A DNA stretch of 26,516 nucleotides from Tectiglobus sp963922535 (GTDB lineage Bacteria > Pseudomonadota > Alphaproteobacteria > Rhizobiales > Hyphomicrobiaceae): NCBI GenBank assembly GCA_963922535.1, contig CAWUIN010000036.1, positions 1 through 26,516 of the forward strand, in the 5' to 3' direction. The notes beneath the pieces were generated by a model. That model was not told where the DNA came from and ran no database searches. It saw only the letters and a program-made list of their open reading frames with translations. The first letter of the stretch is position 1; every line of letters begins with the position of its first letter. This document shows, one piece after another, positions 16,112 through 23,034 of this stretch. The position numbers and the translations under genes are program-made.

Positions 16112-16187
16112 GCAAGCGCGGTTGGTAAATAAAGATCTATCAAGATCCATAATATTTCCGCTTTGGCCCAATGATTATGCTGCGCGA

Positions 16188-16520
16188 TCAGTCCTTGACG
16201 GGCTCATTTTTTGAACGCACCTCTGCAATTGTGCTGCGCACAACACGCACCCGGGTGTTTTCGGCAAGCTCAACTTCAATTTCGTTGCTGTCTTCCTTCA
16301 CCTTGGTAACTTTACCGATCAGGCCACCAGATGTGACGACTGTGTCGTTACGCCGAAGATTGGCCACCATTTCCTGATGCGCTTTCAAACGTTGTTGCTG
16401 TGGCCGGAAAAGCAGAAAGTAAAAGATCACGATCATCAACAGGATCGGAATGAGACCGGCAAATCCGCCAAAAGGATCACTACCGCCATCCTGTGCGTAT
16501 GCATGTGTAATAAGTAACAT
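16188..16520 (-). CDS. yajC: Preprotein translocase accessory subunit YajC
   Basis: The product is 110 residues with one membrane helix (about 25-43: LIPILLMIVIFYFLLF) followed by the family signature FRPQQQRLK and a small cytoplasmic domain (RRNDTVVTSGGLIGKVTKV). YajC binds SecDF. ATG 16520 has AAAGG at about 6 bases. It is the first gene of the sec run; a small inverted repeat GGAATA-TAT-TATTCC lies upstream at 16602-16616. Confidence 0.93.
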   Translation of the reverse strand: MLLITHAYAQDGGSDPFGGFAGLIPILLMIVIFYFLLFRPQQQRLKAHQEMVANLRRNDTVVTSGGLIGKVTKVKEDSNEIEVELAENTRVRVVRSTIAEVRSKNEPVKD

Positions 16521-17114
16521 GAGCGCCTTTGCAACTTGGTTTTAGTGTTTCGACTTCGCGTAAGTAAATTGTGTTCAGACCGCAGGCTGATATAGACAGA
16601 CGGAATATATTATTCCATGTGTCGGATTAACAGAGAATTATAGATTGTCATCCCCCTATTGCAAAGTCACAATGGTGATCCTGTTTCTACAGGAAGTTTG
16701 CTGTCATTTACATATACACGGTTTACTTTAAAGCAAGAGTTGAGCATGAAAGTTTCTAAATAACAATATGCTATGGAACTTTTTCTGAAATTCATTGTAA
16801 CTTTGACAGGGCATTGCAGGCAAGGTCGTGGCAAATGTTGGGCGAAAGCGTGACGCAGTGCCTCACCAAGTAACATTGTGAAAGATCATATTTATACATC
16901 GCGCCTCAGCTAAAAATATTCAGGACGTGTGGTTATTCAGAACACGCCCTGGCCCGGGGATGTTATGTAAGACCGCAAAAATCTCTCATCATTTGCCTGC
17001 GTAAAACATCAGTCCTGCCAGTATGGCCCGTCAGTATGTGCAGTTATATTACATGAAACGGTCCATAAGAACTCGCGTATTAACGAAACGAAAGACAATG
17101 TCCAAAGAAGTCCG
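16521..17114. other. 594-base divergent intergenic region between yajC and the DUF815 ATPase
   Basis: It should hold promoters for both directions. Visible structures are the palindrome GGAATA-TAT-TATTCC (16602-16616) and a 10-bp hairpin with one mismatch, CAGGACGTGT (16921-16930) with ACACGCCCTG (16942-16951). A 69-codon minus-strand frame (16667-16876) shows no recognisable features. I found no tRNA. The length leaves room for an unrecognised small RNA. Confidence 0.4.
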
Positions 17115-18002
17115 ATGTCTGAAAGTGCAATAGAACTGCTTGCGCGTATTGCTGTGGCCCTGGAGCGCATCGCGCCGCCACCACCGGCAGCGCCTGATTT
17201 TTCAGCCGCGGAGGCTTTTGTATGGCACACAGATCCCGATCATTTTCAGGCTGTGGCCTGCATCAACCGTATGCCCCTTTCGCTGCTGCAGGGCATTGAA
17301 AGCTCCGCCGACCGGCTGCTCGCCAATACACGGCGTTTTGCCGAAGGCTATCCTGCCAATAACGCGCTGCTCTGGGGCGCGCGCGGGATGGGCAAATCCT
17401 CACTGGTGAAGGCTGCGCACGCCGAAGTCCGTCGTAGTCTCAGGTTCGGCAACGCAGGCTCCCCCGATCTCAAGCTGGTTGAAATTCATCGCGAGGACAT
17501 TGACAGCCTGCCCCGCTGCCTCACCTTCATGCGCCATGCCCGGGACCGGTTCATCGTCTTTTGCGACGACCTCTCGTTTGATCACGACGATACAAGCTAC
17601 AAATCCCTTAAAGCGGTTCTCGATGGCGGCATCGAAGGCCGTCCGGCTAACGTTGTCTTCTACGCAACATCGAACCGGCGCCACCTGATGCCGCGTGATA
17701 TGCTGGACAACGAGCGCTCAACGGCGATTAATCCGGGTGAAGCCATCGAAGAAAAGGTTTCGCTGTCTGATCGTTTCGGCCTGTGGCTCGGCTTTTACAA
17801 CGGCACGCAGGATCAGTATCTCGCGATGGTGCGCGGCTATGCGGTCCACTTCGGCCTTGAGATGGAGCCGGACGAACTCAAACGCGACGCCCTCGAGTGG
17901 TCCACCACCCGCGGTGCCCGCTCCGGCCGCGTCGCCTGGCAGTATATTCAGGATCTGGCCGGCAGGCAGGGCAGGAAATTGGATCTGGAGGTGTCGGGGT
18001 GA
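17115..18002 (+). CDS. DUF815-family AAA-type ATPase
   Basis: The 295-residue protein has Walker A (GARGMGKSSLVK, near residues 93-104), a Walker B-like FIVFCDDLSF, and a sensor region with YATSNRRHLMPRDM, as in the DUF815 family. There is no membrane segment. The role is unknown; the gene is found near yajC/secDF in many alphaproteobacteria and is divergent from yajC here. ATG 17115 has an AAAGAAG site. It is full length. Confidence 0.85.
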   Translation: MSESAIELLARIAVALERIAPPPPAAPDFSAAEAFVWHTDPDHFQAVACINRMPLSLLQGIESSADRLLANTRRFAEGYPANNALLWGARGMGKSSLVKAAHAEVRRSLRFGNAGSPDLKLVEIHREDIDSLPRCLTFMRHARDRFIVFCDDLSFDHDDTSYKSLKAVLDGGIEGRPANVVFYATSNRRHLMPRDMLDNERSTAINPGEAIEEKVSLSDRFGLWLGFYNGTQDQYLAMVRGYAVHFGLEMEPDELKRDALEWSTTRGARSGRVAWQYIQDLAGRQGRKLDLEVSG

Positions 18003-18013
18003 CGGAAGCATTG

Positions 18014-18042
18014 CCCGTGCCTGTGCCTGATCCAGGCACGGG
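18014..18042 (+). terminator. Strong hairpin after the DUF815 gene, without T-run
   Basis: CCCGTGCCTG (18014-18023) pairs perfectly with CAGGCACGGG (18033-18042) around a 9-base loop, 11 bases after the stop codon. There is no T-run, so termination would be weak or rho-linked. It may also act as an mRNA end stabiliser. Confidence 0.45.
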
Positions 18043-18176
18043 GCCGGCTGTCTTGAATACGCTTGAGACAATATCGATTAAAGATGATAAAATACCATTG
18101 CTTATCCGGCATGTTAAGCAGTAAGTTGATCCAACAAAATAAAATCGGCTTGGCGACAGAATTTGAGGCATTGCCA

Positions 18177-19028
18177 ATGGCAGAAGATGAGACCTGGGTT
18201 TATTACAAGCGTGAATGGCATCAAGGCAATGTGCCGATTGCTGGCCCCAGAACGCATGCCATGTGGTTGGGCTCAAGCGTATTTGACGGCGCTCGCGTCT
18301 TTGATGGTGTCGCGCCTGACGCTGATCGTCACTTTATGCGGGTCAACGCATCTGCCACTGCTCTGGGATTGAAGCCGGACGTCAATACCGAAACCTGGCT
18401 CGGTCTTCTGGAAGACGGCCTCAGGAAATTCAAAACGGACGAAGCGATTTACGTCCGGCCGATGTATTGGGCAGAACACGGCGGTTACATGGGAGTGCCT
18501 CCCGATCCCGATTCTACTGCTCATTTGCTGTGTCTTTACACGTCACCGATGATATCGCTGCAAGGCTTTACCCTCGGGGTATCGCGTTTTCGCCGCCCAA
18601 CCTTCGAGACCATGCCGACCAACGCGAAAGCCGGTTGTCTTTATCCCAACAATGCACGCGCGATTGTTGAAGCCAGGAAACGAGGCTTCGATAATGCCTT
18701 GGTGCTTGACATGCTCGGTAATGTTGCAGAAACTGCTACGTCTAATATTTTTATGGTACGCGACGGTGTGGTTTTCACGCCGCAACCGAACGGCTGTTTT
18801 CTGAATGGCATCACCCGCCAGCGGACGATTGCACTATTGCAGGAAGCCGGTTTAAAGGTGCAGGAGACGACATTAACGGTTCCTGATTTCCAGGAAGCCG
18901 ATGAAATCTTTTCAGCCGGCAATCACTCAAAGATTGTGCCGGTGATTGGCTTTGAAGGACGGGATTTACAGATTGGCCCTATTGCCAGAAAGGCACGTGA
19001 ACTTTACTTGGAATGGGCACACGCTTGA
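18177..19028 (+). CDS. Class IV aminotransferase, branched-chain amino acid type
   Basis: The 283-residue PLP enzyme has catalytic lysine K151 (TNAKAGCLYPNN), and GNVAETATSNIF provides the cofactor-binding Glu and Thr. Early motifs GSSVFDGAR and YVRPMYW also fit the branched-chain aminotransferase (IlvE) group. It would interconvert Leu/Ile/Val and their keto acids; D-amino-acid transaminase or ADC lyase are the alternatives in the same fold. ATG 18177 follows GAGG at 8 bases; the frame is open 38 codons further upstream, but that part lacks family sequence. Confidence 0.82.
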   Translation: MAEDETWVYYKREWHQGNVPIAGPRTHAMWLGSSVFDGARVFDGVAPDADRHFMRVNASATALGLKPDVNTETWLGLLEDGLRKFKTDEAIYVRPMYWAEHGGYMGVPPDPDSTAHLLCLYTSPMISLQGFTLGVSRFRRPTFETMPTNAKAGCLYPNNARAIVEARKRGFDNALVLDMLGNVAETATSNIFMVRDGVVFTPQPNGCFLNGITRQRTIALLQEAGLKVQETTLTVPDFQEADEIFSAGNHSKIVPVIGFEGRDLQIGPIARKARELYLEWAHA

Positions 19029-19081
19029 TCGTGCTTGACATTTCAGGCATGAACCACGCGGGCTTGTAAAGCGGTGGCAGC

Positions 19082-19627
19082 ATGAAACCTTTTAAGCGAT
19101 GGACGGCACTGCGCAAGATGTGGTGGCGCTGGAATGGCATGGCGATCGAAATCGGTCCCAGGACTAGGCTCGATCCAACAGCGAAACTCAGATTGCAGGA
19201 TGGTGGTTCAATCAAAATTGGTCGTAACTGTCGCATCCATCGCGGCGTCATTATCGATACGCATGGTGGCGACGTGATAATTGCTGACAATGTCAGCCTC
19301 AACCCCTATACCGTGATTTATGCAAACGGTGGTGTAACAATCGGATCGGACTGCCGGATTGCTGCACATTCGGTGATCATTGCTTCGAACCACGGCTTTG
19401 AGGATCGCGACGTAGCCATCCACAAACAGCCGATGACGGCAGAAGGTATCGTCCTGGAAGAAGATGTCTGGTTCGGAACCGCCGTTCGCGTTGTCGATGG
19501 ATGTCACATTGGCAAAGGCTCCGTGATCGGCGCAGGTGCAGTGGTGACAGGCAATACCGATCCCTACGGTATCTATGTTGGCGTGCCGGCGCGCAAAATC
19601 CGCGAGCGTGGACAGGCGACCACCTGA
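19082..19627 (+). CDS. Left-handed beta-helix acyltransferase (LacA/NodL/CysE-like)
   Basis: The 181-residue protein is built of hexapeptide repeats (IKIGRNCRI, VIIADNVSL, VTIGSDCRI, IVLEEDVWFGTAVRV, CHIGKGSVIGAGAVV). The presumed catalytic His is H104 in ASNHGFED. The C-terminal GVPARKIRER is typical of O-acetyltransferases. The basic N-terminus (KRWTALRKMWWRWNG) suggests action on a membrane or surface glycan, but the acceptor is unknown. It starts 53 bases after the aminotransferase. Confidence 0.82.
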   Translation: MKPFKRWTALRKMWWRWNGMAIEIGPRTRLDPTAKLRLQDGGSIKIGRNCRIHRGVIIDTHGGDVIIADNVSLNPYTVIYANGGVTIGSDCRIAAHSVIIASNHGFEDRDVAIHKQPMTAEGIVLEEDVWFGTAVRVVDGCHIGKGSVIGAGAVVTGNTDPYGIYVGVPARKIRERGQATT

Positions 19628-19645
19628 CTTTTTCAACGCTCTGTT

Positions 19646-19745
19646 AGGGTTCTCAGCAAAGTAAACGCTGCAATTTTGATAGTAAAGGCGCCCGCGATAC
19701 GCGGCTTCGGCTCAGAAAATTAAAACGTTTATCTGGGTGGTCAAA
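19646..19745. repeat. Dispersed 100-bp palindromic element, copy C
   Basis: It starts AGGGTTCTCAGCAAAGTAAA and ends near GGGTGGTCAAA. Its arms (AAGTAAACGCTGCAATTTT and the complement of AAATTAAAACGTTTATCT) are a diverged version of copy B. The core CGCGATACGCGGCTTCGGCT matches copy B closely. It fills the gap between two convergent genes and abuts the stop codon of the glycosylase gene. Confidence 0.85.
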
Positions 19746-20423
19746 CTAAACCGGCACCCCTGATTTGCTGCGTTTTATAATACCATAATAAGACCATAAC
19801 AACCGCGCGGCGACGCCGCGCCAGGGGCGCCAGGGCTCGGAAAGCGTGAGTAGATGATCGGCGGTGGGGCGTTCATCGAGACCGAAGGCTTCTTGTGCAG
19901 CAACCTGCAAGGCAAGATCGCCTGGAGCGAAGGCATCCGGGCGGCCGAGGCAGAACATCAAGAATAGACTGGCGGTCCAGGGGCCGATGCCGGAAACTCC
20001 CAACAGGGCCTCGCGGATTTCCCCATCGCTCCGATCGGCCATCGCCTCCAGATCGAGCCCTTCGTCCACAACGGCACCAGCCAGCGCTCGCAGCGTGCGT
20101 ATTTTGGGTCGGGACAGGCCGGCGGCCTTCAGGGTTTCATCATCCAGCCTGGCAATTGTCTCCGCCGCCATCGGTGAGATCGTCGCCTCGCAGCGTGTCC
20201 AGATAGCAGCGGCGCTTGCTACGGAAAGCTGTTGGCCGATAATAATGCGTGCAAGCCCGGCAAAGCCAGGCTGACTGAGCCGTAACGGCGGCAGACCGGT
20301 TGCGTCGTGAACCTTGCGCATGATCGCGCAGTTGCGCCGCAGCGCGCGAACGCCGCGTGCAAGATCGTCGTTAGTTTCAATTGCCCGTAACCTTGCGGTC
20401 CGGCACTTTACTGTGCCAGTCAT
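19746..20423 (-). CDS. DNA-3-methyladenine glycosylase, AlkA-like (HhH-GPD)
   Basis: The 225-residue base-excision repair enzyme has the helix-hairpin-helix LLGVSGIGPWTASLFLM (about 140-156) and catalytic Asp D169 in APGDLAL. GLARIIIGQQLSVASA near residue 56-71 is the usual family start of the domain. It would remove alkylated bases such as 3-methyladenine. It lacks the N-terminal domain of E. coli AlkA, as short bacterial forms do. The ATG at 20423 has no clear ribosome site. Confidence 0.88.
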   Translation of the reverse strand: MTGTVKCRTARLRAIETNDDLARGVRALRRNCAIMRKVHDATGLPPLRLSQPGFAGLARIIIGQQLSVASAAAIWTRCEATISPMAAETIARLDDETLKAAGLSRPKIRTLRALAGAVVDEGLDLEAMADRSDGEIREALLGVSGIGPWTASLFLMFCLGRPDAFAPGDLALQVAAQEAFGLDERPTADHLLTLSEPWRPWRGVAARLLWSYYGIIKRSKSGVPV

Positions 20424-20622
20424 TGTGTTTTGCGATCTGCGTGTTGTAAAACGCGTGATCCTCCCCCGACATCATAACTGATACAGGTCACTGGGATCTG
20501 AGTCTACAAAGTCTTTATTTGAACGTTTCAGCTATTTCCATTGCTTCATTGCATGAGGCAGAAATATTAATATGGCAGACGTCATCTGGCGTTGCCGGAT
20601 TTTGAATACGGGCTTTGAATGA

Positions 20623-21522
20623 ATGTGCACACAAGCCGTTTTCCGCTTTGCTCCGAGCCCAACCGGCTACCTGCACCTTGGCCACGCGCTGTCAGCAATC
20701 ATCGGGTTTGAACTGGCACAGCGTCTTTCCGGCCGCTTTCTCGTGCGCATCGAAGATACGGATAATAGCCGCACGCGCCAGCACTTCGTCGATGCAATCC
20801 TGGAAGATCTTGCCTGGCTCGGTCTTGAATGGGAAGAGCCTGTATGGCGCCAATCGGAGCGCCTTGACATTTACGCAGAACACCGTGATCGCCTGCGTGA
20901 TGTTGGATTGCTTTATCCTTGTTTCGCCACACGCGCCGAAATCGCTGCAGCGACACGAAATACGCAACTGCCTTCCGATCCCGACGGTGCGCCGGTTTAC
21001 CCGGGGCTCTGCCGCGGCCTAAGCGCTTATGAAATCAGCCGACGTATGGCTCAAGATCTGCCCTATGCGCTGCGCCTTGACATGGCGAAAGCGATTGATG
21101 TTGCCAAACAAAAACAACACGCGAATCAGATAACACTGATGCAGTTTGCCTTTGATGGCAATCGGAGGAAAATGAAGCTGGATCCTGCGCGCTGGGGCGA
21201 CGTTATCATTGCGCGGAAAGATACCGGCACGAGCTATCATCTGGCCGGCGTGGTCGACGACGCTGCGCAGGGTGTGTCACACGTCTGCCGCGGTCAGGAC
21301 CTTGAGGCAGTAACGGATATCCACCGGCTGTTGCAAATCCTGCTTGACCTGCCTGCCCCCGTCTACCATCACCATGCGCTCGTGCGTGATGCGGACGGGC
21401 GCAAGCTATCGAAAAGTTCAGGCGATACCGCGCTTTATCAGTTGCGCAGGGATGGGTGGACAGCGGCAGGCGTGCGCCAGTATCTGCGTGGCATTCTGAA
21501 CAGCTATGGGATCAATTTCTGA
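20623..21522 (+). CDS. gluQRS: Glutamyl-Q tRNA(Asp) synthetase
   Basis: The 299-residue protein is a class I glutamyl-tRNA synthetase catalytic domain without the anticodon-binding part. It has the HIGH-type motif FAPSPTGYLHLGH (9-21) and the KMSKS-type motif KLSKSSGD. GluQRS attaches Glu to queuosine in the anticodon of tRNA-Asp. The zinc site looks incomplete: C100, Y126 and C130 are present, but the second cysteine of the C-x-C pair is A102. The ribosome site before ATG 20623 is weak. Confidence 0.9.
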   Translation: MCTQAVFRFAPSPTGYLHLGHALSAIIGFELAQRLSGRFLVRIEDTDNSRTRQHFVDAILEDLAWLGLEWEEPVWRQSERLDIYAEHRDRLRDVGLLYPCFATRAEIAAATRNTQLPSDPDGAPVYPGLCRGLSAYEISRRMAQDLPYALRLDMAKAIDVAKQKQHANQITLMQFAFDGNRRKMKLDPARWGDVIIARKDTGTSYHLAGVVDDAAQGVSHVCRGQDLEAVTDIHRLLQILLDLPAPVYHHHALVRDADGRKLSKSSGDTALYQLRRDGWTAAGVRQYLRGILNSYGINF

Positions 21523-21706
21523 CGCTGGATCGTGCAGATCGGCCATCCTTGCGAAGATGCGTCTTAGTCATGTCATCTTACTTAAGTACGTAATTGGGGA
21601 ATAATACTTATTGACAGTTCATGCTAATTTTCAAAGACAGCAAAGCAGGGCAAGTCTTCGGGAGGTGTGGCAGCCCGCGATGGCTTACTTATCCGCTGCC
21701 GGTTCT

Positions 21707-21731
21707 GCCAAGCCGAATGATCTGGCTTGGC
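21707..21731. promoter_or_regulatory. Perfect 8-bp inverted repeat upstream of the RhuM-Fic gene
   Basis: GCCAAGCC (21707-21714) and GGCTTGGC (21724-21731) are separated by 9 bases and end 49 bases before ATG 21781. A second, looser pair, GGCAGC/GCTGCC, lies just upstream (21669-21700). The position fits an operator or a leader hairpin; no terminator-like T-run follows. Confidence 0.4.
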
Positions 21732-21780
21732 TCAACTGATAACAGAGGCTGAGCTTCAGCCTTTCCTCCGAGTGTGCAAA

Positions 21781-22794
21781 ATGAGAGAAATTACTGGCAA
21801 CCAGGTTGTTTTTGTCAACGATGCCACCGGGAACTCCATCGATGTGCTGATCGAGGACGACACTGTGTGGCTCACGCAAGCGCAGATGGGGGCGATCTTC
21901 TCCGTCGGCCCCAGCACTATCAGCCAGCATCTGATCAATATTTATGAATCCGGCGAACTGGAGAGTGAAGATACGCTTCGCAAAATAAAGCTGTCGCGCG
22001 AAGAAGCTGGGCGTATGGTCACGCGCGAGATCAACCATTACAGCCTGGATGCGATTTTATCGGTCGGCTACAGGGTGAGTTCAAAACGTGGTACGCGGTT
22101 TCGTCAATGGGCAAACGGCGTGTTGCGCGAGCGTATCCAGAAGGATATCCGCCGCCGCCAGGCCTTGGAGCAAACAGGCATCGCAGAAGTGCAAACAGCG
22201 CTGGCGCTTGCCCGGCGCACACTCGATAACCATTTGCAGGTCAGCGAGGAGACACAGGCGATCTTTGATGTGATCGAGCGCTACACTCGCTCCTGGACAC
22301 TGCTTCTACAGTATGACGAGGACAGGCTTCCAGGCGAGCCGGCTGCGCCATCGCAGAACATGGTCGAATTACCGTACGAAGATGCTGCCGTGGCAATTGC
22401 ACAGCTCAAGGCTAAGTTGCAAGAACGCGGCGAGGCAACCGATCTGTTTGGCCGCGAACGTGGCGAAGGTCTGCAGGCAATTCTTGGGACGATCGAGCAG
22501 ACTTTTGGCGGAGATCCACTTTACCCAAGCGTCGAGATCAGGGCGGCCAACCTCCTTTATTTCGTGATTAAGGATCATCCGTTTACGGATGGCAATAAGA
22601 GGATCGGCAGTTTCCTGTTCCTGCATTATCTGGAGCGCAACAACCTGCTTTATCACGATAACGGCGACCTCCGTATCGATGACAACACGCTCGTCGCCAT
22701 GGCACTTTTAATTGCCGAAAGCGCTCCTGCTCAACGGGAGCTTATTATCCGTTTGATCCTGGGCTTATTCGATCCCTACAAAATCATGGCTTAG
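21781..22794 (+). CDS. RhuM-family protein with C-terminal Fic/Doc domain
   Basis: The 337-residue product has the RhuM virulence-family N-terminus (DTVWLTQAQMGAIFSVGPST, then GYRVSSKRGTRFRQWAN). It also has a Fic fold at the C-terminus with the active-site motif HPFTDGNKR (H266). Lys in GNKR, where AMPylating Fic proteins have Gly (GNGR), resembles the Doc kinase type. Targets are unknown. Many RhuM-Fic genes sit on islands, but no integrase or antitoxin gene is seen here. The frame is open from TTG 21727, yet ATG 21781 gives the usual family N-terminus. Confidence 0.85.
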   Translation: MREITGNQVVFVNDATGNSIDVLIEDDTVWLTQAQMGAIFSVGPSTISQHLINIYESGELESEDTLRKIKLSREEAGRMVTREINHYSLDAILSVGYRVSSKRGTRFRQWANGVLRERIQKDIRRRQALEQTGIAEVQTALALARRTLDNHLQVSEETQAIFDVIERYTRSWTLLLQYDEDRLPGEPAAPSQNMVELPYEDAAVAIAQLKAKLQERGEATDLFGRERGEGLQAILGTIEQTFGGDPLYPSVEIRAANLLYFVIKDHPFTDGNKRIGSFLFLHYLERNNLLYHDNGDLRIDDNTLVAMALLIAESAPAQRELIIRLILGLFDPYKIMA

Positions 22795-23034
22795 CCAGTG
22801 CGGCCATTGGAAGAAAAGCAACGCATGGTTTGTAAGGTTATGTATATTGATCGATTTCTGACGTTCATTTTTCATACCACATTTGTGTCCTAAATTCCAG
22901 CTAGGTAAAGATAAGGGATAAGACTTGCGAAAAAAGCTTGAAGTTTTCAGTTCTTAGTACAAGAATATGGTTAAGTATTAAGTTTGCGTAGCACTGCCCT
23001 GGATCCTGCAGTGCCGATGTCAAGGAATGGCATT

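Noticed and set aside
15844..16143. 99-codon minus-strand frame across the secD start
   Set aside because: Overlaps the secD 5' end in another frame and shows no family features.
16667..16876. 69-codon minus-strand frame in the yajC-ATPase gap
   Set aside because: No ribosome site, motif or neighbour support; probably chance.
18063..18176. Upstream extension of the aminotransferase as N-terminus or leader peptide
   Set aside because: ATG 18177 has a good ribosome site and gives the normal N-terminus; the extension has no run of Leu/Ile/Val codons expected of an attenuator peptide.
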